Notes: a model not told the origin generated them from the letters alone. A DNA stretch of 64,000 bases from Nitratireductor arenosus (GCF_009742725.1 NZ_WPHG01000005.1:124001-188000); one strand, 5' to 3'. Numbered from the stretch's first letter, positions 24,670-35,739 are shown. Numbers and translations are program-made.

Positions 24670-26484
24670 TCAGAAGACGGCGGCGCCCTCGTCGGCGCGC
24701 GCCGCCATCTGGCGGAACTGCGCGAAAAGCTCGCGGCCAAGCCCGTACTGATTGGCCGCAAGGTCGGGCTGCGACACGGGCCGTCGCGCCAGTTCGGCCT
24801 CGTTGACGAACAGTTCCAGCACACCGCGCTCGGCATCGACGCGGATCATGTCGCCGTCGCGTATCCTGGCGATCGCGCCGCCGGCAAGCGCTTCGGGCGT
24901 GACGTGGATGGCGGACGGCACCTTGCCGGACGCGCCCGACATGCGCCCGTCGGTGACGAGCGCGACCCGCTGGCCTCTGTCCTGAAGCACGCCGAGCACA
25001 GTGGTCAGCCGGTGCAGTTCGGGCATGCCGTTGGCCTTCGGCCCCTGGAAGCGGACCACGGCGATGAAATCGCCTTGAAGCGTTCCGGCCTTGAAGGCGG
25101 CGTTGAGCGCCTCCTGGCTTTCGAACACCCGCGCCGGCGCCTCGATCACGCGGCGCTCGGGCTTGACGGCCGAGGTCTTGATGATCGCGTGGCCGAGATT
25201 GCCCGACAGCACCGTCAGGCCGCCGCTTGCCTGAAACGGCTTTTCATGGCGGGCCAGCACCTTGTCGTCGCCGCTGTTTCCGGGCGCGGGCCGGCGTGCG
25301 ATCGCGCCGTCCGCGCCAAGGCAGGCCTCGACCGTGTAGGCCCGCAGGCCGCTGCCCCACACCGTCTCGGCGTCCTCGTGCAGCAGGCCGGCGTCGAGCA
25401 ATTCGCGGATCAGGAAGCCGAGACCGCCGGCGGCGGCAAAGTGGTTCACGTCGGCAAGCCCGTTCGGATAGACGCGGGCGAGCAGGGGCACGTGGTCGGA
25501 GAGGTCGCAAATGTCCTGCCAGGTCAGCCGGATGCCGGCGGCCGCTGCCATTGCGATCAGGTGGATGGTGTGATTGGTCGAGCCGCCGGTGGCGTGCAGG
25601 CCAACGACGCCGTTGACGATCGAGCGTTCGTCGATCATGCGCCCGACCGGCCGGTAGTCGTTGCCGAGCGCGGTGATGGCGAGGGCGCGCTGCGTCGCCT
25701 CGCGGGTGAGCGCGTCGCGCAGCGGCGTACCGGGATTGACGAAGGAGGCGCCGGGCAAATGCAGGCCCATGATCTCCATCAGCATCTGGTTGGAGTTGGC
25801 GGTGCCGTAGAAGGTGCAGGTGCCCGGACCGTGATAGGATTTCGATTCCGCTTCCAGCAATTCGTCGCGGCCGATCTTGCCCTCGGCGAAAAGCTGGCGC
25901 ACGCGCGCCTTCTCGTCGTTGGGCAGGCCCGAAGTCATCGGCCCGGCCGGGATGAAGACCGCCGGCAGGTGGCCGAAGCTGAGCGCCGCGATCAGAAGCC
26001 CGGGCACGATCTTGTCGCAGACGCCGAGATAGACGGCGGCGTCGAACATGTTGTGCGACAGACCGATCGCCGCCGCCATGGCGATCACGTCGCGCGAAAA
26101 CAGCGACAGCTCCATGCCGGGCTGGCCCTGGGTGACGCCGTCGCACATCGCCGGCACGCCGCCGGCGACCTGAGCAACGCCGCCGGCTTCGCGCGCGGCC
26201 TGTTTGATCAGGGCGGGAAAGCTCTCGAAGGGCTGATGCGCCGACAGCATGTCGTTATAGGCGGTGATGATGCCGAGATTGGGGACCCGGTCGCCGGAAA
26301 GGTCGGCCTTGTCGCCGGTCGCGCAGGCGGCGAAACCGTGGGCGAGGTTGCCACACGACAGCACGGAACGGTTCGGCCGCTGGCCGGCGGCCTCGTCGAG
26401 ACGGGCGAGATAAAGCTCGCGCGTCGGCCTGGAGCGTTCGCGGATGCGGTCGGTGATTGTTTCGATGGCCCGTGCGGCGGTCAT
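24670..26484 (-). CDS. edd: Phosphogluconate dehydratase
   Basis: The 604-residue IlvD/Edd enzyme converts 6-phosphogluconate to 2-keto-3-deoxy-6-phosphogluconate in the Entner-Doudoroff pathway. Iron-sulfur cysteines occur in the expected places ([37 protein letters not shown]), with [18 protein letters not shown] near the C-terminus. The ATG at 26484 overlaps the pgl stop (ATGA) and has GAGGA nine bases ahead. It is the last gene of zwf-pgl-edd. No eda aldolase gene is visible in the window. Confidence 0.96.
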   Translation of the reverse strand: MTAARAIETITDRIRERSRPTRELYLARLDEAAGQRPNRSVLSCGNLAHGFAACATGDKADLSGDRVPNLGIITAYNDMLSAHQPFESFPALIKQAAREAGGVAQVAGGVPAMCDGVTQGQPGMELSLFSRDVIAMAAAIGLSHNMFDAAVYLGVCDKIVPGLLIAALSFGHLPAVFIPAGPMTSGLPNDEKARVRQLFAEGKIGRDELLEAESKSYHGPGTCTFYGTANSNQMLMEIMGLHLPGASFVNPGTPLRDALTREATQRALAITALGNDYRPVGRMIDERSIVNGVVGLHATGGSTNHTIHLIAMAAAAGIRLTWQDICDLSDHVPLLARVYPNGLADVNHFAAAGGLGFLIRELLDAGLLHEDAETVWGSGLRAYTVEACLGADGAIARRPAPGNSGDDKVLARHEKPFQASGGLTVLSGNLGHAIIKTSAVKPERRVIEAPARVFESQEALNAAFKAGTLQGDFIAVVRFQGPKANGMPELHRLTTVLGVLQDRGQRVALVTDGRMSGASGKVPSAIHVTPEALAGGAIARIRDGDMIRVDAERGVLELFVNEAELARRPVSQPDLAANQYGLGRELFAQFRQMAARADEGAAVF

Positions 26485-27209
26485 GGCTTTTTGTCCTCGC
26501 TGGGTGCCCAATAGACGGTTGGCGGGGTGGTGGCGCGCTCGAAGACGGCGCGGATCGGGGCGGGCGACGCGGTGCCGGCCTGCATGGCCTGCTCGAAAAC
26601 CGTGCGCTTGGCCTCGCCTTCGATATGCAGGGCCAGGAAACGCGCCCGCGCGACGAGCGGCAGGGTAAGCGTCAGCCTGTCTTCGCCGGCGCTTTGCGCG
26701 CGCACCGGCAGCACACGCGCGCGCGCGGCGGGGTCGAGCAGGGTATCGAGATTTTCGGCATCGGGAAAATAAGACGCGGTATGGCCGTCGAGCCCCATGC
26801 CGAGCACGACGGCGTCGAGCGGCAGCGGACAGTCGGCAAGCCGCTCGTCGGCAGCGGTCGCGGCCGCGGCCGGGTCGGCCGTGCCGGACCAGAGCCCGAC
26901 AAAGCGGGCCTGTTCCGCCCGATCGCGAAGCAGGGTTTCGCGCACCAGCCGCTCGTTGGAGCGTGCCGCGGTCGGCGGTACAAGCCGCTCGTCGACCAGC
27001 GTGACGGTGACGCGCTCCCAGTCTATCGGCCGTTGCGACAACTGCCGGAAAAACCGTGCCGGCGTGGTGCCGCCGGAGACGGCGAGCGTGGCCCGCCCAT
27101 TGCTGCCAACGGCCTTGTCCAGATGGCCGGCGACCGTTTCGGCCAACGCTTCGGCCAGCGCGTCGGCGCCTTCGAAGGCCTGGAAGCCATAGGGGGGTGG
27201 CGGGCGCAT
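26481..27209 (-). CDS. pgl: 6-phosphogluconolactonase
   Basis: The 242-residue lactonase hydrolyses 6-phosphogluconolactone. Motifs of the SugarP isomerase-like fold are present: [33 protein letters not shown] and [14 protein letters not shown]. The ATG at 27209 is in TGATG overlap with the zwf stop, and the stop overlaps the edd start. The three genes are therefore translationally coupled. Confidence 0.95.
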   Translation of the reverse strand: MRPPPPYGFQAFEGADALAEALAETVAGHLDKAVGSNGRATLAVSGGTTPARFFRQLSQRPIDWERVTVTLVDERLVPPTAARSNERLVRETLLRDRAEQARFVGLWSGTADPAAAATAADERLADCPLPLDAVVLGMGLDGHTASYFPDAENLDTLLDPAARARVLPVRAQSAGEDRLTLTLPLVARARFLALHIEGEAKRTVFEQAMQAGTASPAPIRAVFERATTPPTVYWAPSEDKKP

Positions 27210-28681
27210 CAGTTCGGGTCGTGCCAGGTACGGCCGTCGCGCTCGATCAGGGCGACGGAACCGGACGGGCCCCAGGTGCCGGCCGTGTAACCCTGGGGTT
27301 CGCGGCCGGAATCCTCCCAGGCGGCCAGGATCGGATCGATCCAGGCCCAGGCCGCCTCGACTTCGTCGCGGCGCATGAACAGGGTCTGGTTGCCGCGCAC
27401 GACATCCATCACAAGGCGCTCGTAGGCATCGGGATTGCGCACGTTGAAGGCTTCCGCGAAGCTCATGTCGAGCGGCACGTGGCGCAGGCGCATACCGCCG
27501 GGACCCGGATCCTTGATCATGATCCATTGCTTGACGCCTTCGTCGGGTTGCAGGCGGATGACGAGTTGGTTGGCGTGCACGCGCCCGGCGCCGGTTTCGA
27601 AGATGGAATGCGGGATCGGCTTGAAGGCGATGACGATTTCGGAGGCGCGCGCGCTCAGCCGCTTGCCGGTGCGCAGGTAAAACGGCACGCCGGCCCAGCG
27701 CCAGTTGGCGATGTCGGCCTTGATGGCGACGAAGGTTTCCGTCGTGCTTTCGCCATTGCCGAGTTCTTCTTTGTACCCCTTGACCGCGCCGCCGGCGGAG
27801 GCGCCGGCCCGGTATTGGCCGCGCACCGTCACCTTGGCGGCATTGTCGGTGTCGACCGGCGCCAGCGAACGCAGGATCTTCAGCTTCTCGTCGCGCACGG
27901 CGTCGGCGTCCATCGATGCCGGCGGCTCCATCGCCGCCAAACACAAAAGCTGCAGGATGTGGTTCTGCACCATGTCGCGCAGCGCGCCGGCCCGGTCGTA
28001 ATAACTCACCCGGTCCTCCAGCCCGACCGTCTCGGCGACGGTGATCTGGACATGGTCGATATGGGCGGAGTTCCATAACGGCTCGTAGAGCGCGTTGGCG
28101 AAGCGCAGCGCCATCAGGTTCTGCACCGTCTCCTTGCCGAGATAATGGTCGATGCGGAAGATCTGGTGCTCGTCGAACACGCCGCCGATCTGGTCGTTCA
28201 AGGCACGGGCGCTCGCCAGGTCGCGGCCGATCGGCTTTTCGACCACGATGCGCGCGTTCAGGCTCACCAGCGCGTGTTCTTTGAGTTTGGCGCAGATCGA
28301 GCCGAACAGCGACGGTGCGACGGCCATATAGAACACGCGGATGCGGTCGCTGTCGCCGATTTCCTGTTCCAGCGCGGCGAAGCCGTCGCCGCTCTTGGCG
28401 TCGACTGCGACATAACTCAGCCGGTCGAGGAAACGGTCGAGCTCGCCCGGCTCGATCTCCTCGGCCCGGACGTGCTCGGTGATCGCCGTGCGGGCGAAAT
28501 CACGGTATTCTTCAGTGCTGAGTTTCGAGCGCGACGCGCCGATGATGCGCGTGGGTTCTAAAAACTGTCCCGCCTGCTGGCGCTGGAACAGCGCCGGCAG
28601 CAATTTTCGCTCGGCAAGGTCGCCGGTGCCGCCGAAAGCAATGAAATCGAACGGATCGACCGGGATGATCTGGCTCGTCAT
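27209..28681 (-). CDS. zwf: Glucose-6-phosphate 1-dehydrogenase
   Basis: The 490-residue enzyme oxidises glucose-6-phosphate with NADP, the first step of the Entner-Doudoroff and pentose-phosphate routes. The cofactor motif [11 protein letters not shown] is at 17-27, EKPIGRDL follows, and the active-site RIDHYLGKE is near 175-183. It is first in the zwf-pgl-edd operon and divergent from the aldehyde dehydrogenase gene, with a 196-base intergenic region. The length is standard. Confidence 0.97.
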   Translation of the reverse strand: MTSQIIPVDPFDFIAFGGTGDLAERKLLPALFQRQQAGQFLEPTRIIGASRSKLSTEEYRDFARTAITEHVRAEEIEPGELDRFLDRLSYVAVDAKSGDGFAALEQEIGDSDRIRVFYMAVAPSLFGSICAKLKEHALVSLNARIVVEKPIGRDLASARALNDQIGGVFDEHQIFRIDHYLGKETVQNLMALRFANALYEPLWNSAHIDHVQITVAETVGLEDRVSYYDRAGALRDMVQNHILQLLCLAAMEPPASMDADAVRDEKLKILRSLAPVDTDNAAKVTVRGQYRAGASAGGAVKGYKEELGNGESTTETFVAIKADIANWRWAGVPFYLRTGKRLSARASEIVIAFKPIPHSIFETGAGRVHANQLVIRLQPDEGVKQWIMIKDPGPGGMRLRHVPLDMSFAEAFNVRNPDAYERLVMDVVRGNQTLFMRRDEVEAAWAWIDPILAAWEDSGREPQGYTAGTWGPSGSVALIERDGRTWHDPN

Positions 28682-28877
28682 GGATGTCGCAAGCCTTTCG
28701 CGTGCTGGAACGACTGTTGCCGCCGCTATAATCTAATCGATTTAAAAACGCCAGCCCCATGCCGACGTCGCTTCGCGCTTGACAGTGCGGGAGCAGGCGG
28801 GTTTCACCTTCGGGCGACGGAGCGCATGCGGACCAGTCCACCATAAAGCGCGGCCGCCGCAAAGAGGAACCGGGACA
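28682..28877. promoter_or_regulatory. Divergent promoter region zwf / aldehyde dehydrogenase
   Basis: A consensus TTGACA lies at 28779-28784 on the plus strand, 94 bases before the aldehyde dehydrogenase, but the -10 at the usual distance (TTTCAC) is poor. An AT-rich block near 28729-28748 probably holds the zwf promoter on the minus strand. An AAGAGGA ribosome site precedes 28878. Confidence 0.4.
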
Positions 28878-30353
28878 ATGAACACGCATTTCTCGCGCAG
28901 CGTCGCCGAGGGCTTGGCCTTCGCGAATTTCATCGACGGTCGATCGCAGGAGGCCACGTCGGGCCGGCGCATCGATGTCGTGTCGCCGTCCGACGGCAAG
29001 ATGTTCGCCTCGATCCCCGAAAGCGGCAAGGACGATGTCGACCGGGCCGTGCGCGCTGCGCATCGCGCCTTCCACGACGGACCGTGGAGCCGGATGCCGG
29101 CGGTGGAGCGCGGGCGTTGCCTGACCCGGCTTTTCCGCCTGGTCGAGGAAAACGGCGAGGAACTGGCCGCGCTGGAATCGCGCGATACCGGCAAACCCGT
29201 GCGCCAGGGCAAGGCCGATGTGACGGCGACGATGCGCTATTACGAATTCTATGGCGGCGCGGCCGACAAGGTGCACGGCGACACGATCCCGTTCCTTGAC
29301 GGGTATACCGCGCTCACCCTGCGCGAGCCGCACGGCGTGGTCGCCGGCATCATTCCGTGGAACTATCCGCTTCAGATCCTGGCCCGCGTGGCCGGCGCAG
29401 CACTTGCCATGGGCAACACGCTGGTCGTCAAGCCGGCCGAGGACGCCTCGCTGACAGCGATCCGCATCGCCGAACTCGCGCATGAGGCCGGCGTGCCCGA
29501 TGGCGTCTTCAACGTGATTACCGGCTACGGGCACGACGCGGGAGCCGCGCTTTCAGGCCATCCGCTGGTCGACTACGTCACCTTCACCGGCTCGACCTTG
29601 ACGGGAACCGCGATCCAGCAGGCCGCCGCGGTCAACAATCGCGGCGTGACGATGGAACTCGGCGGCAAGTCGCCGCAAATCGTGTTCGAGGACGCCGATC
29701 TGGAGGCGGCGCTGCCGGTGCTTGTCAACGCCATCATCCAGAACGGCGGCCAGACCTGCTCCGCCGGCAGCCGGGTCCTGGTGCAGCGCCCGGTCTACGA
29801 GACCGTGTCGCGCGCCCTGGCCGAACGGTTTTCCAAGCTGACGGCCGGCCCGCACGATGCCGATCTCGATCTCGGCGCGCTGATCAATCAACGCCAGAAG
29901 GAACGCGTCGCCGGTCTGGTGGCGGCGGCCGAGGACGCCGGCGTGCCGGTTCTGGCGCGCGGCTCGGTTCATGCCGACGCACCGTCAGCCGGCTATTATT
30001 TCGCGCCGGTTCTGTTCGGTTCGGTGGACCCCGACCAGCCGCTCGTCCGCGAAGAGGTCTTCGGCCCGGTGCTGGCGGTGATGCCGTTCGAGGACGAGGC
30101 GGACGCGGTGCGGCTTGCCAACGGCACCGATTACGGCCTGGTTGCCGGCATATGGACCCGCGACGGCGCGCGCCAGCATCGTGTTGCCAAGCGCGTGCGG
30201 GCCGGCCAGGTATTCGTCAACGGGTATGGCGCCGGCGGCGGCATCGAACTGCCGTTCGGCGGTTTCAAGAAATCAGGCCACGGTCGCGAAAAGGGCTTTG
30301 AAGCGCTTTACGACATGAGCGCCACCAAGACGGTCGTGTTCAATCACGGGTAA
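28878..30353 (+). CDS. Aldehyde dehydrogenase (betaine/amino-aldehyde type)
   Basis: The 491-residue NAD(P)-dependent enzyme has N162 in PWNYPL, E260 in MELGGKSPQ and the nucleophile C294 in GGQTCSAGS, with the C-terminal PFGGFKKSGHGREKG. The sequence style matches betaine-aldehyde and gamma-aminobutyraldehyde dehydrogenases, so it could oxidise aldehydes made by the amine oxidoreductases in this window. It is followed by an SDR dehydrogenase 75 bases downstream. The ATG at 28878 has AGAGGA at correct spacing. The substrate is not resolved. Confidence 0.92.
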   Translation: MNTHFSRSVAEGLAFANFIDGRSQEATSGRRIDVVSPSDGKMFASIPESGKDDVDRAVRAAHRAFHDGPWSRMPAVERGRCLTRLFRLVEENGEELAALESRDTGKPVRQGKADVTATMRYYEFYGGAADKVHGDTIPFLDGYTALTLREPHGVVAGIIPWNYPLQILARVAGAALAMGNTLVVKPAEDASLTAIRIAELAHEAGVPDGVFNVITGYGHDAGAALSGHPLVDYVTFTGSTLTGTAIQQAAAVNNRGVTMELGGKSPQIVFEDADLEAALPVLVNAIIQNGGQTCSAGSRVLVQRPVYETVSRALAERFSKLTAGPHDADLDLGALINQRQKERVAGLVAAAEDAGVPVLARGSVHADAPSAGYYFAPVLFGSVDPDQPLVREEVFGPVLAVMPFEDEADAVRLANGTDYGLVAGIWTRDGARQHRVAKRVRAGQVFVNGYGAGGGIELPFGGFKKSGHGREKGFEALYDMSATKTVVFNHG

Positions 30354-30428
30354 GAATGGGATAAATGCCGCGCAAAGCAGGGCGGTATCGCCCGCAACGC
30401 GGCCCAAGGACGAAAGTTAGGAACGAGA

Positions 30429-31178
30429 ATGGCACGTCTCAAAAACAAGGTTGCGGTGATCACCGGTGCGGCGTCGGGTTTCGGCGAAGGCATGGCGAAA
30501 CGCTTTGCCGAGGAGGGCGCGCAGGTGGTCGTGGCCGACCTCAATGCCAAGGGTGCCGAGCGGGTGGCGGGCGAGATCGGTCAGGCGGCGCTGCCGGTGA
30601 CGGCGGACGTGTCGCTGAAATCCGATATCGACGCCATGGTGGCCACGGCGATGGACGCTCATGGCCGCATCGACATCATGGTCAACAATGCCGGCTTCAC
30701 CCACACCAATCAGAGCATGCTGGACGTCGACGAGGCGACGTTCGACCTGATCGCGGCGGTGAATATGAAGGCGATCTATTTCGCCGCGCTCGCCGTCGTG
30801 CCGATCATGGAAAAACAGGGTGGCGGCTCCATCATCACCACGGCCTCGACGGCGGGGCTCCGGCCGCGCCCGGGGCTGACCTGGTACAACGCCTCCAAGG
30901 GCTGGGCGGTGACGGCCACAAAGTCGATGGCGGTTGAACTCGCGCCGAAGAACATCCGCGTCAACTGCCTGTGCCCGGTGGCCGGAGAAACCGGCATGCT
31001 GGCCCAGTTCATGGGCGAGGACACGCCCGAAAAGCGCGCCCAGTTCCGTGCATCGGTCCCGCTCGGGCGGCTTTCGACGCCGCTCGACATCGCCAATGCC
31101 GCCCTGTGGCTTGCCTCTGACGAGGCCGCCTTCATCACCGGCGTCGCGCTTGAGGTCGATGGCGGCCGCTGCATCTGA
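30429..31178 (+). CDS. SDR family oxidoreductase
   Basis: The 249-residue classical short-chain dehydrogenase has the cofactor motif TGAASGFG (12-19), an Asp after strand 2 (VVADL) favouring NAD, NNAG, and a catalytic Ser in TTASTAG with YNASK. The C-terminus has the usual LxVDGG. It follows the aldehyde dehydrogenase gene and probably shares its transcript, oxidising an alcohol or reducing a ketone in the same pathway. The substrate is unknown. Confidence 0.92.
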   Translation: MARLKNKVAVITGAASGFGEGMAKRFAEEGAQVVVADLNAKGAERVAGEIGQAALPVTADVSLKSDIDAMVATAMDAHGRIDIMVNNAGFTHTNQSMLDVDEATFDLIAAVNMKAIYFAALAVVPIMEKQGGGSIITTASTAGLRPRPGLTWYNASKGWAVTATKSMAVELAPKNIRVNCLCPVAGETGMLAQFMGEDTPEKRAQFRASVPLGRLSTPLDIANAALWLASDEAAFITGVALEVDGGRCI

Positions 31179-31256
31179 TCGCGTGTCCCGCTCGCGGAAC
31201 CGGACCTCTCCCGAAACGTTCAAACAAGGCCCCAGCAGCAGGAGCATAGCGATTTC

Positions 31257-33026
31257 ATGACCGGGCAACAGATCTTCATCTTCTGCCTGCTGGGCGCGGT
31301 GTTCGCTTTCCTGGTTTGGGGGCGCATCCGCTACGATCTGGTCGCCTTCGCGGCGCTGATCATCGGCGTTGCCGGCGGTGCGATCCCGGCCGAGCATGCC
31401 TTCGCCGGCTTCGGCCACGAAGCCGTCATCATCATTGCCCTGGTGTTGATCGCCTCGCGCGCCATGATGAATTCCGGCGCGGTCGAGCTGATCGCGCAAT
31501 ATGTCGTTGATGCCGGGCGCTCGCTCTCCACCCATATCGGCGTGATGTCGGTGGCCGGCGCAGCGCTGTCGGCCATCATCAACAACGTCGCCGCGCTCGT
31601 TATTCTGATGACGCTCGACATGGAAACGGCGAAGAAAGCGGGCCGCTCGGTGTCGTTGTCGCTGATGCCGCTTTCTTTCGCCACCATCCTTGGCGGCATG
31701 GTCACGATGATCGGAACGCCGCCCAACATCGTGATTGCGCAGTTTCGCGACAGGGCGCTGGGCGAGCCGTTTTCGATGTTCGACTTTTCCCCCGTCGGTC
31801 TGGTGTGCGCCATTGCCGGTATCGCGTTCGTGGCCGGTGTCGGCTGGCGGCTGATCCCGGAGCGCATCGCGCCGCAAAAGGCGGGTGAAACCGGAAGCGG
31901 GATGTTCGTCGCCGAGGCCGGATTTCCCACTGATTCCGAGTGGGTGGGGCAAACGCCTCGCGACCTTGTCGAAAAAGCCGACGAGCTGGATGTCGCCGTT
32001 CTCGGCCTCGTGCGTCGCGGCAAGCGCCTGCCGGGTTTCGCGATGAGTGAGGAGATCCGCAAGAGCGACCGCCTCGTGCTCGAGGGAGATCCGAAATCGA
32101 TCGAAGCCTTCACTGGCGCGGCCAAGCTTGAAATCGCGGTCAAGCCGAAGGAGGACGGGCTGATTGGCCGTTCGATGACGCTGACCGAGGCGATCGTGCC
32201 GCAGGGGGCGCGCGCTGTCGGTCGCACCGCGCTCGACATGCGTCTACTGGCCAGGCGGGGCGTGACCCTGATCGGTGTTTCGCGTCAGGGCACCCGTTTT
32301 CGTGAGCGTGTGCGCAACCTCACCATCCAGGCCGGCGATGTCGTGCTCTTGCTCGGACCGGAAAATCGGGTCGCCGACGCGGTCGACTGGATGGGAGCGA
32401 TGGCGCTCGCCGACCGCAGCCATGCGGTGATCCAGCGCAGCAAGGCGCTGCTCGCCATCGGCATTTTCGCTGCTGCGATCGCGGCCTCGGTGATCGGGCT
32501 GATCAGCTTGCCGATCGCGCTTGCGGCAGCCGTCGCGCTTTACGCGCTTTTCAACATCGTCAATGCGCGCGAGGTCTACGAATCGGTCGAATGGCCCGTT
32601 CTGGTGCTACTCGGCTCGTTGATCCCGCTGGGGCTCGCGCTCGAGGAATCGGGGGGCACCGAACTGATCGCCAACGCCATCGTTGCGCAGACCTCGTTCC
32701 TGCCGACCTGGGCCATTCTGGCGGTGCTGATGGTGGTCACCATGACGTTGTCGGACTTTCTCAACAACGTCGCCACCGCGCTGATTGCGGCGCCGATCGC
32801 CGTCGGCATCGCCAGTTCGATCGGCGTTTCGCCCGACCCGTTCCTGATGGGCGTCGCGGTCGCGGCTTCTTGCGCCTTCCTGACCCCGATCGGGCACAAG
32901 AACAACACCATCATCATGGGACCGGGCGGTTATCGTTTCGGCGATTACTGGCGCATGGGCCTGCCGCTGGAAATTCTGATTATCGTGGTCTCCGTCCCGG
33001 CGATCCTATTCTTCTGGCCGCTTTAG
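31257..33026 (+). CDS. SLC13 (DASS-like) permease with two TrkA-C domains
   Basis: The 589-residue membrane protein has five or six N-terminal membrane segments with the signature IGTPPNIVIA, two cytosolic TrkA-C (RCK-C) modules (about 205-285 and 300-375), and a second membrane half with LSDFLNNVATALIAAPIA and LTPIGHKNNTIIMGPGGY. Members move sulfate, dicarboxylates or other anions with sodium or protons, and the RCK-C modules suggest nucleotide or ligand gating. It lies 78 bases after the SDR gene. The substrate cannot be deduced. Confidence 0.9.
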   Translation: MTGQQIFIFCLLGAVFAFLVWGRIRYDLVAFAALIIGVAGGAIPAEHAFAGFGHEAVIIIALVLIASRAMMNSGAVELIAQYVVDAGRSLSTHIGVMSVAGAALSAIINNVAALVILMTLDMETAKKAGRSVSLSLMPLSFATILGGMVTMIGTPPNIVIAQFRDRALGEPFSMFDFSPVGLVCAIAGIAFVAGVGWRLIPERIAPQKAGETGSGMFVAEAGFPTDSEWVGQTPRDLVEKADELDVAVLGLVRRGKRLPGFAMSEEIRKSDRLVLEGDPKSIEAFTGAAKLEIAVKPKEDGLIGRSMTLTEAIVPQGARAVGRTALDMRLLARRGVTLIGVSRQGTRFRERVRNLTIQAGDVVLLLGPENRVADAVDWMGAMALADRSHAVIQRSKALLAIGIFAAAIAASVIGLISLPIALAAAVALYALFNIVNAREVYESVEWPVLVLLGSLIPLGLALEESGGTELIANAIVAQTSFLPTWAILAVLMVVTMTLSDFLNNVATALIAAPIAVGIASSIGVSPDPFLMGVAVAASCAFLTPIGHKNNTIIMGPGGYRFGDYWRMGLPLEILIIVVSVPAILFFWPL

Positions 33027-33116
33027 GACTGGTTCGGGCGGGCAAGAGGCGCCTTTTGGCTTGACCGGGGGCGAACCCGGCCCGATCCTCGGAAAAACCG
33101 GGGTCGGGGGAACATC

Positions 33117-34241
33117 ATGCACAAGGTCGTCATCAGCGGCACCGGCATCTTCACGCCGGATCAGATCATTACCAATGCCGAGCTCGTCGCCTCCTACAAT
33201 GAGTACGCCACTAGTTGGAACGAAGCGAACGGCGCGGCGATCGAGGCCGGCGAGGCGGAGGCCAAGCCGATGTCGAGCGAGGCGTTCATCCTCAAGGCAT
33301 CCGGCATCGAACGCCGCTACGTGATCGACAAGTCCGGCGTACTCGACCCGCAGATCATGCATCCGGTGTTTCCCGAGCGGGCGGACGACGAGTTGTCGAT
33401 GATGGCCGAGATCGCGGTCGAGGCGGCTGGAAAGGCGCTTGAACGCGCGGGCCGCACCGCCGCCGATATCGATGCGGTGATCTGCGCGGCGTCCAACTTC
33501 GAACGCGCCTATCCGGCGGTCGCCATCGAGATCCAGCAAGCGCTGGGCATAGAAGGCTTCGCCTTCGACATGAATGTCGCGTGTTCCTCGGCGACGTTCG
33601 GCATCCAGGCCGCCGCGGACATGATCCGTTGCGGCTCGGCGCGGGCGATCCTGATGGTCAATCCGGAAATCACGTCCGGCCATCACGAGTGGCGCGACCG
33701 CGACTGCCATTTCATCTTTGGCGACGTATGCACGGCGGTGGTGGTCGAACGGGCCGACGATCTCGCCTCGGATAATGCCTGGGAGGTGCTGTCGACGCGA
33801 TGCCTGACGCTCTATTCCAACAATATCCGCAACAATAACGGCTTTCTGCGTCGAACCCGCGCCGGCCACATGGCCGATCGGCGCGACATGCAATTTTACC
33901 AGGAGGGACGGAAGGTCTTCAAGCAGGTCGTTCCGGTCGTGGTCGATCTGATGCGCTCGCATCTCAGCGACGAGGGGGTGGAGCCGTCCGAACTGACGCG
34001 TCTGTGGCTGCATCAGGCTAATAAGAGCATGAACGATTTGATCGGCGAAAAAGTGCTCGGGCGTGCCCCGAGCCGGGCCGAGCAGCCCAACGTGCTGCAG
34101 GACTACGCCAACACCTCCTCGGCCGGTTCGATCATCGCGTTTTCGAAATATTCCGACGATCTGCCATCGGGCAGCCTCGGCGTGATCTGTTCCTTTGGCG
34201 CGGGCTATTCGGCCGGCAGCGTGATCGTCAGGCGGTTGTAG
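33117..34241 (+). CDS. Beta-ketoacyl-ACP synthase III (FabH-like, long form)
   Basis: The 374-residue thiolase-fold enzyme has the full KAS III triad: C156 in NVACSSATFG, H299 in LHQANK and N332 in YANTSSAGS. It is longer than housekeeping FabH (about 320), with extra sequence at about 25-55 and about 180-270. It lacks the other fatty-acid genes nearby, so it probably starts a specialised acyl chain or condenses an acyl-CoA rather than serving bulk synthesis. The ATG follows GGGGGAA. It may be co-transcribed with the upstream permease (90-base gap). Confidence 0.88.
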   Translation: MHKVVISGTGIFTPDQIITNAELVASYNEYATSWNEANGAAIEAGEAEAKPMSSEAFILKASGIERRYVIDKSGVLDPQIMHPVFPERADDELSMMAEIAVEAAGKALERAGRTAADIDAVICAASNFERAYPAVAIEIQQALGIEGFAFDMNVACSSATFGIQAAADMIRCGSARAILMVNPEITSGHHEWRDRDCHFIFGDVCTAVVVERADDLASDNAWEVLSTRCLTLYSNNIRNNNGFLRRTRAGHMADRRDMQFYQEGRKVFKQVVPVVVDLMRSHLSDEGVEPSELTRLWLHQANKSMNDLIGEKVLGRAPSRAEQPNVLQDYANTSSAGSIIAFSKYSDDLPSGSLGVICSFGAGYSAGSVIVRRL

Positions 34242-34284
34242 GGGGGGCGGCACGCGCGCTCGTGAGAAGCGGGTTGGCCTTGGC

Positions 34285-35739
34285 CTATGACCAGAATGCC
34301 GGTGAAAGCAGCACCAGAACGGCGAGTATTTCCAAGCGGCCGAGGATCATGGCGGCGTCAAGAATCCATTTCGCCGCGTCCGGGAGCGTGGCAAAATTGC
34401 CGGCCGGACCGACGATGTCTCCCAGGCCGGGGCCGACATTGGTCAGCGCGGTCAGGGCACTGGTGGCAGCGGTCATGAAGTCGAGACCTGTGGCGGCCAG
34501 CAGGATGAGGGCGATCGCCCAGATGACAACGAATGCACTGATGAAGAGCACCGCCGTGCTCTGCATGTCGGGCTCGACGCGCCGGTCGCCGTAGCGGACG
34601 GTCGCGATGCTGCTTGGATAAATCAATTGCCGGAGACCGAGCCGCACCATCTCGAACAGGATCAGGAAGCGATAGGCCTTGATGCCGCCGGCGGTGGAGC
34701 CGGAGCAGCCGCCGAGGATCGTGGCCAGGAAGGCGCAGGCGACGGGAAAGGCGCCCCACAGAGAATAGTCGGCGCTGGCGAAACCGGTGGTGGTGATCAG
34801 CGAGACGAAATTGAAGGCCGAATGCGTCAGCGCCTCGAAGGGCGTGTAGTCGGAGTTGACCCGCAAATAGACTCCGACCGACAGGGTGAAGATCGCGCAA
34901 AACCCGACATAGACAAGGATCTGCCGGTCGCGGAGCGCCTCCAGACGCCCGCGCAGGACGAGCAGCATCAGGATCGAGAACGGCAGGCCGGCGATGAACA
35001 TGAAGACCGTTCCCACCCAGATCACGGCGCCGTTGTCGCCATAATAGCCGAGCGAGGCGTCGTGGGTCGAAAATCCGCCTGTCGCCAGGGTCGTCATGGC
35101 GTGGTTGACGGCGTCGAAACCGGTCATTCCAGCGGCGGCATAGAGCAGCGCGCAAATCAGGGTAAGCGCGACGTAGATGCCGATCAGAGCCACGGTGAAG
35201 GTCGAAAATCGCGCGAAGGGCCGGTCCGAGGTGTCGGAAGATTCGATCCTGAAGAAGGAGATGCCGCCGATACGCAGCAGCGGCAGCACGAACAGGCCCA
35301 GAGCAACGACGCCGAGCCCGCCCATCCATTGCAGCAGCGAGCGCCATAAAAGCAGCCCCGGCGGCAGCGCGTCGAGGCCCGAAATGACGGTCGATCCCGT
35401 TGTCGTCAGAGCCGATACGGATTCGAACACGGCGTCGGTCAGATCGAGGCGGATCGAGGCGAGCATGAAGGGAATGGCGCCGATGATCGCCGAGGCGGTC
35501 CACAACAGATTGACCAGAAGGAAGCCGAATCGGATATTGACGCGCGGGGCGCTCGCGCGTGTAGCGAGCGCGCAGGCGGCTGCCGGCGCGCCGACAAGCA
35601 GCGCCGAGGAGACAAAGACCCGCCAGTCCGGATTGTCGAGGAAATAGTCGACGGCCGCTGGCACAAGCATTGCCGCGGCGAAGTAAAGCGCGAAAACCGC
35701 CGTGAGAAAGGCGGAGAACCGAAGCTGCGTTTCCGACAT
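34285..35739 (-). CDS. trkH: TrkH family potassium uptake protein
   Basis: The 484-residue potassium channel-like subunit has the four repeated M1-P-M2 units. Filter regions are visible as SALTTTGSTV, MTTLATGGFST, SLITTTGFAS and SALTNVGPGLG, the last giving the expected fourth filter. It works with a cytosolic TrkA subunit, not encoded here. The adjacent reading direction (convergent with the FabH-like gene) shows no operon partner. Confidence 0.94.
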   Translation of the reverse strand: MSETQLRFSAFLTAVFALYFAAAMLVPAAVDYFLDNPDWRVFVSSALLVGAPAAACALATRASAPRVNIRFGFLLVNLLWTASAIIGAIPFMLASIRLDLTDAVFESVSALTTTGSTVISGLDALPPGLLLWRSLLQWMGGLGVVALGLFVLPLLRIGGISFFRIESSDTSDRPFARFSTFTVALIGIYVALTLICALLYAAAGMTGFDAVNHAMTTLATGGFSTHDASLGYYGDNGAVIWVGTVFMFIAGLPFSILMLLVLRGRLEALRDRQILVYVGFCAIFTLSVGVYLRVNSDYTPFEALTHSAFNFVSLITTTGFASADYSLWGAFPVACAFLATILGGCSGSTAGGIKAYRFLILFEMVRLGLRQLIYPSSIATVRYGDRRVEPDMQSTAVLFISAFVVIWAIALILLAATGLDFMTAATSALTALTNVGPGLGDIVGPAGNFATLPDAAKWILDAAMILGRLEILAVLVLLSPAFWS

